Assembly (NCBI GenBank): GCA_013398055.1
Contig: VZRS01012069.1
Location: forward strand, 99,470 to 163,469
From: Ifrita kowaldi
Taxonomy: Eukaryota; Chordata; Aves; Passeriformes; Cinclosomatidae
DNA length: 64,000 nucleotides
Direction: 5' to 3'
Positions 39,501-52,127 of the stretch are shown one piece after another. The notes under the pieces are model-generated. The model worked only from the letters and a program-made list of their open reading frames with translations, had not been told where the DNA came from and did not search any database. A program made the translations under genes and the position numbers. Numbering within the stretch: the first letter of the stretch is position 1; every line of letters begins with the position of its first letter.

Positions 39501-41632
39501 GTATAAAGCTGCTAAAAATCTTTGTTATAATACATTATTGTGTTATTAAAGTTATAATTACCAGGTATCAGCGACGAGTCAAAGTAATACATTTAAAGAA
39601 TAATTTTTACTTAGTGTCTTTAGTGTGTATGACAAAGCAGGAGAAGCCAAATTGGTTTTCTTACAAATTATCTCTGATCTTTGAACAAATATGCATTAAT
39701 TAAATGTGCCATGCTCAGATATTTATGGACAGAGCTGTGGAAATAATTAATTTCCATAGTTCTACTTGTATTTTGAAACTTTTCTTCTACCAGACTAGTG
39801 ATAAATGTGCTTGGAAATGGCTGTTTAACTCTTGGGGGTTTTTTCCCCCTCTAAAAAAAAAAAAGTGTTTTTTCCTTCCAGCTGTTACAAACATTTCAGC
39901 CCTTAAAGCACATAAAACAGAAGTGTGTATTGATCTCCTGAGTTGACTAGAATAAACTTTTAAAACTGCTTGGTTTAAACCCAAATTTGTTTTCTTCTTG
40001 GAAGAATATCTCCTGAAGGTTTGAGGCATTGATTTTACTGTTAACTAAAGGAAAAACTGGGGTTTTATTAGACAGTGCTTCTGAAGCCACACTAATAACA
40101 AAACGTATGTTTAATAAACTACATAACACTGATGGCAAAGAGAAAACATTTGCAATAACTCCTTTGTAAGCTGATTGATATAATTCACAATCAGTGGAAG
40201 TGCTCGAATAGAGGAAAACGGGAGAAGATGAACGTGGCACATCAAAATGTAGAACATGAAAGGACTTTGAAAGGGAAACTTCAAAGCTGGGGATCCAGAT
40301 GCTGGAGTCACTAGCTGTGATTTAGGATGTGAGCACAGGAACGTGACTGCTGAGGGAACAACACTTTTGAGAAGGAAACAGAGTCCTGATACAAGCCGTG
40401 TAGCCATGGCAAAGAGAGAGGCGAGTGCTGCCTCTGCACTCACAGGGATTTCAGTGGAGCTGCTCAGGGTCAGCTTTGGGTTTGATCTTCTGAGAGCTCA
40501 GCCTGCTGGTGCGATGGGGGTGAAGTTAATGCTAATACATACTTACAAAACTGCCTTGCAGTCACTCCAAAATCCTTTTCCTTTGCTTTTCGACCTTGTC
40601 TAGGAAACACAGAAACTTATTGTGGGAGGAGAACTGGGGCCACAGGCGGAAAGCAGATGCTGCGTGTGAGCTCTACTTCCCTGAGTTACCTGACCACATG
40701 AGCAGCATCTTCAGGGAAAGAGAGGGCCAGGTTGCTGTAGGGATCTGGTGCTGTCACCACATGCATGGCTAAAAAAACCAAAGCGAGTAAAACCAGAGGC
40801 ATTGGCAAGGTTTTGGAGGTGGTGGCTCAGACAGGGAGGAGGGATGCCGGGAACAGCATCATTCTGCTGTTGGAAGGCTCTGCTCTGGTGCGGGGTTGTC
40901 TCCAGCAAACAAGGTGGTGGGAAAAGAGAGCTGCTCAGCATTTTGCATGCCCATTGAAATGCTCTCTTTGCCTATGCACAAAGAAATCTGGGTATAAAGA
41001 ACTTGTTGAAGTTGGAATAATCTTACTGAAATCCTGCTTCTGAAGGACATGCTTGGGGTTGGGTGTTTAGGGGTAACTGCAGCTCTGGCTCTGGGAGGGG
41101 AGAAGGGAGAAGCTAAACAAGCAGAAGAGGTTTCCAGCCCCAGCTGTGGATGGCAAAAAAGGTGCTTGTGCTGCAGAACAGATGTTAGATAGCTGATAAC
41201 ATTTTGAAGAGCACATTAGTCTATGTCCATAAAGCATTGTCTGCTGATGAAAGTGTCCTTTCAGGAGTAGGAGCTTGGGGAATGTCTCTGTCGTAATGTC
41301 CAATCTCCGTATGATCTCTCCATGGGGTGAACGCAAGCAGCTTGGTGGGACACACGTCTCTGTGGTGACCAGACACCTCCATTCAGGTGTTCCTGCTGCT
41401 GCAGGACTTGGATTGTCTTTCCAGACAGTAAAATCTGAGTGAAAATAATGCCAGACTAATGTAGACTTCGTCTACCTCATTTGGAGTAGAAACCTCCCCA
41501 GGTCCCATCCTGCCATCTGGTACGCAGCCTTTTTGCTGAATTTCCACTACAGAGCCTGAAGAGGTAGAAAGACCCAGAACTGGTGCAACTTCACCTAGCG
41601 CATTTTCTCACCCTAGAAGTTCTTTTGGCCAG

Positions 41633-41868
41633 AGAATCACAGAATCAATTAGGTTGAAAAAGACCTGTTGAGGTCATTGAGTCCAACCTGTGACCAAAGA
41701 TGACCATGTCAACCACACAATGGCACTGAGTGCCACGTCCAGTCTCTTAAACATTTCCAGGGACAATGCCTCCACCATCTCCTTGGGCAGTCCATTCCAA
41801 TGTTTAGTCACTCTTTCTGTGAAGAAATTTCTCCTAATGTCCAACCTAAAATCACCATGCAACCTTAC
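41633..41868 (-). mobile_element. CR1 LINE 3'-end fragment (antisense)
   Basis: On the + strand this reads as the reverse complement of the CR1 tail. It starts with 'aatcacagaatcaatt', then 'gttgaaaaagacct', 'gagtccaacctgtgacc', 'ccaccatctccttgggcag' and 'tttctcctaatgtccaacctaaa'. The 62-codon minus-strand frame here (41674-41862) is the remnant CR1 reading frame, not a host gene. Confidence 0.92.
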
Positions 41869-44800
41869 GCAGAAGAGGCAACGCTAGGCACAAGAGGTTG
41901 CATCCCCCCAAAATCAAACCATCCCATCCAGGGTGGTGTTTCCAGCTGGTGCAACCTGCTCTGAGCCCCTGCTCACTCCCAGGCAAAGCCTTGCTTCGTG
42001 ACCCAGCCACAGGCTGGGTTCTGCCCCAGGTGCTTCCTCTGGGCTGAGTGTTTATGTTCAGCCTGGCCCCACTCGCTGGGCCCCAGCTACTGCTGCTGGT
42101 GACAGACTGTCTCTTGTGCTGTTAAGAGACACTGAGCCCATGCCATTTGGTTCTGTGTAATTATTTGCCAAGAAACTGGAATTTGTTATTTCAGCCACCC
42201 CCCCTCCCCGGGACAGCACTAAGCTTTGAGCTCATGGATGCTTTTAAAAACACCCACAGATCCCAAACATGTCTTTCACCTCATGCAGAAAATAGAGCAT
42301 TTTTAAGTGAGGTTAAACATACATTTGAAAAGAAAATGTATTCCTTCTTTCTTTTTTGTAGTGATGGTCTTAACTGAGTGAATTATGTAGATACTTTCAC
42401 AGAGAAAATCTCAGAGCCACAACAGTTTGCAAACAGTTGGGTTTGTAAGTGTTGGTGCTATTTCCTTTCCAAGTAGGGTCAGAGAGAGCAAGAGACCTGT
42501 TGCTGGATTTCTCTTTGAACTCAGTGAGCTCTTAGTTTTATGTTTAAATTATTTCATGCCACATTAATAACACAGAGTGGTCTGATTATACAGCACCTGT
42601 TCCCCTGGTGATGGGGGTGCAGCATGGGAAGTAGCAGAAGCTGGATACACACCCCAAACTCCCCTTTTCAGAGACTTCTCCAAACTCCTCTATGAAAGCA
42701 AGGAGCCAAACTCACCTTATTGAAAACAAGCTGTTGCAAAAGGCCAAGGGATGTGGCACAGCTTCCCTCGCTGTGGGTGAGCCAGGAGGGGTGGGCTCAC
42801 AGCTGCCGGCTGGGTGGTTAAAAATCACCACCCGTTCCTGTACCACCTGCTCAAAATTATCTCCAGCAGATCTCTGCTGCTGCTTCCTACTTGGAGGGTG
42901 CAGCCCCCCACCCTGCTGTCTCTCCATGCTGGCTCCTTCCCTCGGCAGCACCACCTGGATCTGGGATACTCCAGGAGCAGCAGAGCCGCATCACCCAGAG
43001 CGCAGTGGGAGTGTGGGTGGGTGAGGAGGGTGTGGGCAGTGGGCAGCACAGGCTGGAGTCTCAGCCTCTCCCCACCTGACCCGAATACCCCGTGCTTGCA
43101 CGGGGAGGTGCTGTGGGAAGGCCGGGACAGCAGTGGCCAGGAGGGAGCCCCGCAGTGCAGCTGCGGTGACAGGGCAGACAGATCCCCTCAGCCAGAGGAG
43201 AAGGCTGAGCCCCCCATGCTCTCCCAGAGCCCCGCTCCATCTGTCAGCATTGCCCGAGTCTTCATTCGCAGCACTGCTCTGCTTCTGATTTTAAATAGCA
43301 CAGTGTGACAGGAGCATCACATCCCAAGTGATGAATCAGCATTTTTACCGTGTAATTCCCTATTTACCTACTTTTAACTACAGCATCTTCTCTTGATCTT
43401 TATCTGATGAGAATGATCTTTTTCCACCGGGAATCAGGTGATAAGCATTTCATCTCCTGCTTCAGTTTTCTTTGGGCTCCTGCATCACTGACTTTGTCAT
43501 CAGTTGTTCTGCACTGGATTATGAACAAAATGCTTTCACGCCACAATTTGTTGTCTGGTTGATAAACAGGCATCTTTGGCCGTAGGCAAATTCGTAGTCA
43601 TTACTTAATGTGTAAGCAGAAATCAAATGGCTAATGTGAATGTACACTGTAATCTTTCTGGGTGGACAGCAGGCAGGAAAACATGGAAGCAGCTGTTGTG
43701 GTGTAATCCTAACTGGCAACTCAGCCCCACACAGCCATTTGCTTACTCCCCCCACATCGGGATGGGGGAGAGAATTGGAAGGGTGAAAGTGAGAAAACTC
43801 GTGGGTTGGGATAAAGGCAGTGTAACAGGTAAAGCAAACCAAGGGATTCATTCCTTCCCAGGGCAGGCAGGTGCTCAGCATCCCCAGGACAGCAGGGCTC
43901 CATCACCTGTAATGGTGACTTGGGAAGACAAACACCATCCCTCCAAATGTCCCCCCTTCCTCCTCCTCCCCAGCTTTATGTGCTGAGCGTGGTGCCACAT
44001 GGTCTGGGACATCCCCTGGGTCAGTTGGGGTCAGCTGTCCTGGCTGTGTCCCCTCCCAGCTCCCTGTGCCCCTCCAGCCTCTCTGTGGTGGGGTGGGTGA
44101 GGAGCAGGAAAGGCCTTGGCTCTGGGTAAGCACTGTTCAGGAACAACAAAAACATCTCTGTATTATCAACATCATTTTCAGCACAAATCCAAACCACAGC
44201 CCTATACCAGCTGCTATGAAGATAACAAACTCTACCCCATCCCAAACCACCACATCCCCCAATTTTCAGCCTTGCACCCACAGTTATAGGAGGAAAAGGA
44301 ACGTGCTGTGTTTTTTGACCTTCACTAGGAATCTCAAACCAGATGAGCTGGGGTCCATGTCTCCCACTCTGTGCCTGGCAAGGCTGGGTGAGGTCTGGGG
44401 GCAGGGCACTTGGGCACAGGGGGTGCCACAGTTGCCCCTGAGTGGTTTCAGCTCAGATCCTGCTCCTGCTCCCGCTCCCAGCGTGCCTGTCCGTGACAGG
44501 GCTGGCTCTCAGCAGTGCTGCACCAGACTGTGGCTGGCTGGGGATACCAGGCTGGTGCCTGCTGGGCAGTGGGATCACGGCACCCCCACATCTCCCCTTC
44601 CCTTGCTGCCAGGGCGGTAGCCCAGTTCGCCAGCAGAGGCCTGCACACAGCATCTGATGGGGACAAACCCAAGCCCAGGGTGACACGGTTGTTTTTTCAG
44701 TCACTGAAAAGTCGTCTTTAACTATTCTCTATCCTGCCCAGTTGGGTCAGTGCTAATTTCCCCTTGCCCTCTTGCAGAGTGATTGGGGTGTGGGAATAAA

Positions 44801-47800
44801 ATATTGATGCTGTCCACATCCTTTCCCCTTTAGGTGTGTAAATTGTTCTTCCTTAAAAAAAATCCCAAACAAACAGCAAGAAAGTGGAAAGATAAACCAG
44901 CTCCCTTTCTTACCAGATACACCTTTTAGTTATTGAGGGTTACACCTGGGGCATTTTCCTGTAGTCCCAGGGAGGGTCAGAGGTTTGCAGAGCTCCTGTG
45001 AGGGCTGGGACAGGCTGAGCTCCCCCTGCCCTCCTTAGTCCTTGGCCACAATGTCCTGGTACCCACTGCAGGCATGGAAAGCTGGGCATCACCCCATCCT
45101 CATCACAAGTACAGAGCTGGACTCAGGCACACCTCAGAAGGGGGGGGACCTTAAATATTTGTGGTCTAAACCTTTCAGCTTTTTGCTGCAGGTGCAATTG
45201 ATCCTGGACTAATTGAAAGCAGGTTTTGGCAGTGCTGCGGCAGAGCCCTCTGTGACACAAACCTCAAAGAACAGCTATCGAATTAAAGTTGCTTAGAGAA
45301 CATCACTTGCTCCATGTGCAGAGATGGCAGAGAGCCCTGGAAACCTGGAAAGCTTTGAGTGCTGATACTGAAGAAAACTGTCTGGATTGGCATCTTGTGT
45401 TGCCAGAACAGGGCTACCTGGTCTCGGACCATGCTGGGGTGGAAGAGCTGCTGAAACATTTGTTTCACATGGGGTTTAGAGAGAGGACGCTGCTGTAGAA
45501 CCAGAGATGGGGCAGCCCTGACCATCAGCTGCCGGCCCAAGGCATTTCATGGGAATCCCCCACACAAAGCCTTTCCTGGCTGTGGTCCTGCTGACCTTGA
45601 TGGGGCTTTGCTTTCCCTCGGAGCTGTTCAGGGTTGCTGCTGGCACCCAGAAGTGTTTGTCTGTCTGTGGTAGGGGCCCTCAGCTTTCAAGGGTTCCTTG
45701 CAGCCTCCCTGCCGGCCCCTGGTAAATAGGGCGGGCTCTGGGGGAGCCAGTTACCAGATGCAGCTGTTGGCAAAGAGAAGTCAAGGGCGCTTCCCTCTGG
45801 GGTTTTAAATGGTGCTGTGGAGGAGTGGGAAAGGCTGTGCGAGAGGGTAGCAGATGAGAAACTCCTCCCTGTGGTGTTTTTTGTCTGGCGCCTGCAAAGG
45901 GACCTGCTGGCAGCTCCTGGTGTGGCCATGGCAGCACAGGCTGAGCCCCTGGCTGCTCCCCTGGGGCTGTGGGACACGGCAGGGTGGCACTCCTTCTTTA
46001 GGTGCTTTGGAAGCAACCTGGAGGTCTGTCCTTCCACACCAGCTGGGGAGAAGATGCTTTTGAAACCTTCGTGCAGCCCTCAGCATGGTGCAGGGTGGAT
46101 GGGCACTGCATCCCTTGAGCATCCAGTGTCTGGCCAGGCAGGTCCCAGTGAGGGCTCTCCTACTCACCAAAACACCCTTTTGGCCCTGCCCCACATCATG
46201 GTGCCAGTGATGTCTGCCGGGAAGGAGCCTGCTGCAGGCTGGTTTTGCTGGTCACGTTTTCCTCACCAGCTCCATCACCCCTGCTGGGTGTAGAGCTTAT
46301 CGGGTACCACTGCCAAATAATTTGTATTATTCCTAGTGAGCCTTGAAATCAAATTGCAGCAGACACCTGCTTCTCGTGCGGCTGCCCCGGCGCACAGAAC
46401 CACGGTGTTATCCTGTGGCTTAGAGCCCAAGTGAGGGGTGTTGCCCTGAGCTGCAGACTCCAGAGCTTGCACCGGGGCTGTGCTGCCTCTCCTGCCCTAT
46501 CCCAGGGCACCAGCTGGAGGACAGGGCAGAGCTGGAGTTGTCGTGGAGCTGAGGTTCCCGGCAGGGACCCGAGGGCAGTGTAGGCGTTAGAGCCTGCACG
46601 GGTCAGGACAGCAGTGCCCTGGCTGTAGTGGAGGCTTTTAGGCATTTCCCTTAATAGGTTTCAAACACAACCACCATCAGTCCCTCCACAAAGAGAAAGT
46701 CTTCATTATGCAAATTCTCATCTTAAAGCTTTATTCATGTGCTTCCTGGCAGGCTTTCCTTTAATCTCAAGAGCGAGATTGCTTGGAATTACCATATACC
46801 CTTGTTAATTGCATTAAAAAAAAAATTCAGCAGAGGTTGTTTTTGCCATAATCAAGAATGATTTTTGATTAGTACTTCTGAAAATCAAAATGTTTCACTG
46901 AGAATAGAGAGCAAGGACAGCAGCATTCCCTCATCCCCCACGAGGAGCAGGGGTCATCCCAGCTGGGGGAATGTGTCCCACTGCTCTTGACTGGTCATGC
47001 CCTGGGCTGGAGTGATGTGCCCCCAGCATCAGCTGTTGGTCCCACTGCTGGGGTGGATGCAGGGGACTGTTTCTTTCACACTTAGAGCCCTTCCACCCCT
47101 TGCCCTGGCGGACTGCTGACAGCTTGTTTGTTCAGGGCAGCCAGTCTTCCCTGGCAGCAGCTGAGGAGATAGATTGGACGTTCAAAGTCTTCTTTTCAAG
47201 GCAGAGCTGCCTTGAGGAGGAGGTCTGTGCTGAGGAGGCAGCCTGGCCTGTCTGCAGAGAGCCATGCAGCTGCACAGCAGCTGTCCTTAGCCACCTGCCC
47301 CACCAGCATTGCTCCCAGAGACTGACTGTGACACCCCAGCTCCGAGGAGCACTGCTCTCCCTGCACACACAGAACTGTGCTTTGGCCTTAGCAGTCAGCA
47401 AGAATTTGGGATTCACAAGTAAATTTCCGACACATTTGGCAGTGGCTGGGGTCAGTGGCCGGACAGCAGTGGTGGAGACATTGGCAAGTCCAGAGCTCTG
47501 CTCTGTCCTGACTGGGATCACTGCTCTGGCCGGTGGTGTTGTGCCATCACCTGTGCCAGGAGAGGTCCCTGGGGACCCTTGGTGCTGCCCCAGGCACCCC
47601 AGCTGCTGCAGGGCAGACCCGTATCCATGGAGGAGCAGCCATTTACTCCCCACAGACTTTTGGGGCTGTCTCTCTGCTGAGATGGCAGAAACCCCACTGC
47701 AAGGATGTAGCCCAGAGGTCCAGCAACAGCTGTGGGTGCCCAGCCTCAGGGAACCACCTGTGTGTGCCGACATCATAACTTGGAACCAAAAAGATGAGGT

Positions 47801-48079
47801 TGGTCACTGGGGACACCCTTTTGGCTCCTTCAGCACTTACTTCCCTGCTTTCCTCCTCCCCCACCCGCTGCATTGCTCCTAAGGTGGATGCATAAAAGTC
47901 AGGCAGTTGGAATTACTTTCTGCTGCCCTTGTACCTGCTTTGCATTCTCCCGTAATCTCCCGGGCTGTCAATCTCGTACTGTCGCAGGCTCTCTATTCCC
48001 AGGGAAGCTAAACACATATATATTGCACAAAGAGATCCGTGGGCTGGCGCTAAAAATGGAATACACCTCGCTCTGAGTG

Positions 48080-48270
48080 CTGCAGACGGCCTGGCAATAT
48101 ACTGGGTGTGAATTATGATACTGTAATTCAAGCTTTGTCAAACAGTGGGGCTTAATTAGAATATATATATAATTGTAAAAACTAAAAAGCTGACGAGTAC
48201 AATTGTGTGTTTGAGCTGCCTGCTACAGAAAATAATGAGGAGAGAATACATTAAGGCACAAAACCCTTCT
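48080..48270. promoter_or_regulatory. Candidate intronic regulatory element
   Basis: An AT-rich unique block in GC-richer surroundings, with homeodomain-type words (TTAATTAG, GTAATTC, ATAATTG) and a short TATATATATA run. Its composition contrasts sharply with flanking intron. No comparative data available. Confidence 0.25.
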
Positions 48271-51199
48271 ACCTTCAAAGAGCAGCTAGCTCTGATTAAA
48301 AATACCCCCGGCAAGGCGAGGGGACTCAGCAAGAGGTGGGGGAGTCTGCAGTGCTGGCTCGGCCATAACTCTCACCCCTGTTCTCCAGCTTCTGCCAGAC
48401 ACAGCTGCAGCCTTGGGGTCCCCCCACCTCCGCACTCTGGCATTGGGGGATTCATACTGGGTGCCATGTGATGTCCCAGCTTGGTCTCTTTGGATTGTCA
48501 GATTAAGTAAAAATACGGAAAACGCATCTAATTTGCTTATTCCCCCCTTTCCACAGAGCTGCAGTGCCATGGGTGCTCCAGTGCTCTTGACTGGTGGCAC
48601 ACAGGGCTGGAATTGCCCCCAGTTGCCCTTGGGGATGTGTGCTTTCTCCCAGCAGCCAAAGAGCAGAGTTCTTCCAAAGACCCAGTGCAAGAGTAGGGAA
48701 AAAAATAACCCAAACTAGCCTAGTCTTCAGCCCTGACAAGGATCCCATACTGCTCCCCAGCACTGAGCAACCAGCAGGAGAGGTTTTGCGTATCACTGCT
48801 ACTGTGGCCCTGTAACGGGTTGTAGGTGGGGATGTCCTACGGGGATGGTGACACGTCAGGCACGACCCTGACTCTGCTTCACAGGCATTATAGACAAACT
48901 CTGCTGCAGCTCAGCAGCTTGTGAGTGCTGATGTGTAGGCATGGGCCCCAGCCTCTCCCAAAAAGTATAAACCCCTAATGTAAAAATACTCCGTGCTGTG
49001 CATGGGTTCCCATCAGAGGATGGGCTTTGGAAGCTCCACTTCTCCACTGGGTGTGGAGCAGTGGCAGGGCCTCAGGAGCAAAGGGGTTGCACAGGACAGT
49101 GCAGGGAGCAGCTGTGCTGCCTCCAGAAAAACTGCATGCGCATGGTAAACGTGTACCAAGAGCTGGTGGGGTTTTCAGTGTCTGGCCATGAAATTCCAGA
49201 TTTGTTACCACTTAATAACTGAGTAAAAGAACAAGGAGAGCATTCCAGTCTTATCTGTCGGAGTGAGCAGGGGAGTTTGTGTGTCCGTGACAGCAACGCT
49301 CGGTTATTGATCCATAAAAGGTGCAATACGTCTCTATAACACCCTTTGCATGAAATAGAGATGTTGTCAGTTGGCAATCTATTACTAATCCTTGCCAATG
49401 CCTAGGGGAATCCTGGAAATGGATGTCAGTTTGCCATGGGCAGCATTGGGAAATCCCTGGGTAACGGGCTGTGCCAAGCACTGCAGCTCCTTGGGAAAGT
49501 TTTAGTGGGCAATTACTGTGCATTGACAGTTTTCCCAACCCTCACCTGGGCAACATTCCCACCTCTCTCACCAGTGTGGGGAAAATGCCCAGGATGCAGC
49601 TCCAGCCCAGGACACTTCAGCAGTTGTTGTTTACCTCAGCCCCATGAGGATGGAGGGCCCTGAGCACCTTTCACCCCCCCTTGGCCCCCTTATGTGCCAG
49701 CTGACTCTTTAGAGAGTGGTTTTGGAAGGGGCACCCTCCTCCCATCCTGCAGGGGGAGTTGCCAAGGGGAGCTGTCACCAAACCCAGGGAGGTGTAAATG
49801 CATCTCAGCTGGTGGGTCCAGTGAGCCCCCCAAAGCCAGGCAGAGGGAGCCCATTTTTTGGGACACTGTGTTTCCTGCAGGGCCCATGTCCCCACCGGGG
49901 GGGACATCTCTGTGCAGCCCCACAACCCCCACGGCCCTTCATTGGAACGTGTGAGCGGCACACACCCCGCAGCTGTGCACTCCCCCACTTGGTATTTGGG
50001 CTCCTCCACCGACACGGGGAGGATACGCTAACACAGGGCTCAGCGTGCAGCAAGTCAGTGCCTTAATATTGACTTAATCATGGAGAGCAGAGGGAGCGAG
50101 GGAGAGGGAAGGGAGGACTCCTGGCATAGCGATGAGAGTTGGTGCTGCCACCACATCCCTCCTGCCAGCTCACATAGTGACGGAACATTTCCCCTAGTCG
50201 GGTTGGTAACACTTCTCATCCCGCCAGAGACGCGACGTGGGTTTCCCCTTCTGCCTATTTTTAAGCACGCTTTTAAATAGAAAGACAAAAATGACGGAGC
50301 CCTGTTGGTTCCTGAAAATCAGTGAAGACTGGGGAAAAAGCCATTCTGGGAGAGGAAGACTGCACGAAATTGTCAGACTGACAAGGTTGGGACAGTTGGC
50401 CAGCACAGTGAGATGAGTGTGTTGAGTCTCAGCAGGGATGTTGGTGTTTTGGCAGCCCCCGCAAGCCCTGGAGCTGGGCAGGTGTTTTTGAGCACTGTGG
50501 ATGGCCTTGCACATTACTGACTTTGCTCCTTTGCACTGACAGACCCACCTGTTAACCCTGCGGCTTCACCCAGGCTGTCAGAGCAGGAGAGCATCGCCTG
50601 TCTCACAGTGCCAGTATTTCACCAGCAGTAAGGCCCAAGAGGGAAGGATTTTGGGGCGGGAGCAGAGACGCATGGAGGGAGGCTGAGGGTGGCAGACACA
50701 CCCTGCTGTGCTGAACAAGAGGCTCTTCCGCATGCCTCTCCCTGTGGATTTCACACGGATTTTCCCTGCATCGCCCGCTGCCGGCCGTTCCTCCAGGCTC
50801 GCAGAGAAGCGTTGGCATCGTTCAGCTCGATGAGAAACAGCGTGGGCTGGGACACTCATTCCTTACACACCCCCTCCAGCAGTGCCTAATGCCGAGCCTT
50901 TGCCGGGGTGAGAAGCCCACAGCAACTTCCCAGCCCCAGCCCCTGCACATACATCACCCTCAGGGCTGCTGAGTGTACGTTTAACAGACGGCAGATGAGA
51001 TGAGAGGTGATGTGTGAGTAAGTGGAACTGGAGCTGCAGCTGTTGCAGTACTTAGTGACTGCGCTCTGTAGAAGTTTTTCACTGAAACGCTGATACCTGC
51101 TTTCTGATGGACTGGTGCCTTCCCATTGTTGTTGTCCTTGTCAGTAAAGCTTTAAATTTATTCATGAAGCACACTGGAGCTCAGGTGGCAATAGCTAAA

Positions 51200-51400
51200 T
51201 CCATTTAGCAGTAGGAATAAGAGGAAAGCCATTTTAATGTTCTCTTGCAGTGCTGCAGTACTTAGCAAACCCAAAGGATATTAATTACTCAGCATGCTCC
51301 GAGATGTAAAAGCATGAATTTATCAAGACAAATACATTCAGAACTAGGGTAAGTCAACAGTAATTAACGCCATGCAAAAAAGAGACGGAGAAAGGAAGGA
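51200..51400. promoter_or_regulatory. Candidate intronic regulatory element upstream of exon 2
   Basis: Unique AT-rich sequence with TTAATTACTCAGCA (homeodomain word beside a partial AP-1/MAF-like TCAGCA) and a second AGTAATTAAC word about 75 bases later, roughly 0.7-0.9 kb before exon 2. Motif-based suggestion only. Confidence 0.25.
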
Positions 51401-52061
51401 TTAGCTAGCCCTGTTGCAGGAGAACATGATGTAGCCCTGAGTTATCCCTGGGATATGGGACTGGAGTTGTGGTGAGGCATCTCTAACAAAAAAATCTGCA
51501 TGCGCCTGTCAGATATATCCCTGGGATGGGGGTTTGGTCCTGTTCACATTTCCAAGGCAGAATGATGCAGGCGGCCTCTGAAATGCTAAGTCGTGCTTGG
51601 CAGCCAGCAACAGCTTTTTCATGCAGAGCCTTTGATGTTGGAAGGTACTTGAGAAGAAGAGGGGCATAGGGCTTTTTTGTTTGTCACCGAATTTGTCTGC
51701 ACTGTCCCAATGTTTTCATGGTGTTTAGCAAACATATAATCGTGAGCACAGCCAGAGGTGAGTGGCAGCTCGAGAGATGAATTGGTAGGCTCTCCTTGAC
51801 AAATTTAAGCATAACATGTGTCTTTATACCGCATCCATTAGGGCAGACAAATGGAAAATCCAGAGATGACTGCTCTGCAATTTAACAGTCACAGCATTTG
51901 GAGAGGGCTGATGCCTTCCTCATCACCCGTGTTGGGTCAGGCTTGGAAAAAACCAGCAAAAAACTAAAGCAATTTGAGCAAACAAGTCTAGCCATGCCTT
52001 ATTTAAAGGTGGTTTACTCTGTGTGGAGTGAGTACAGCCAGTGCTGATTCTTTGTCTCCAG

Positions 52062-52127
52062 GTCATGGGGATGACGCAGATGACTTCAACCTAGAAGATG
52101 CCCTGTTTGACCCCGTCACCAAGCGAC
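52062..52127 (+). CDS. CD99L2: CD99L2 coding exon 2
   Basis: 66 bases, phase 1 at both ends, acceptor CTCCAG and donor C|GTAAGT. It encodes the first acidic unit (GHGDDADDFNLEDALFD), matching the start of the mature ectodomain in human, where DFDDFNLEDA follows the signal peptide. The first Gly codon is split with exon 1, which fixes how exon 1 must end. Confidence 0.93.

Larger units (their letters stand above)
36561..52061 (+). other. CD99L2: Probable CD99L2 intron 1
   Basis: 15.5 kb between the CpG island and coding exon 2. No exon with the required phase-1 boundaries and CD99-family character was found. It contains one antisense CR1 (41.6 kb) and AT-rich unique blocks (37.2-37.5, 39.5-39.9, 46.7-46.9, 48.1-48.3, 51.2-51.4 kb). 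Long open frames around 47.1-47.9 kb occur on both strands and look like chance. It counts as an intron only if exon 1 is at about 36 kb. Confidence 0.6.

Noticed and set aside
41674..41862. 62-codon minus frame as a gene
   Set aside because: It is the remnant reading frame of an antisense CR1 fragment.
45289..45498. 69-codon frame with a protein-like, amphipathic look inside probable intron 1
   Set aside because: Short, starts and ends without exon signals of the right phase, no family recognised; most likely chance.
47100..47882. 260-codon + frame overlapping a 214-codon minus frame
   Set aside because: Both strands open at once in GC-rich probable intron; Cys/Ser/Pro-rich translations without recognisable domains or splice logic.
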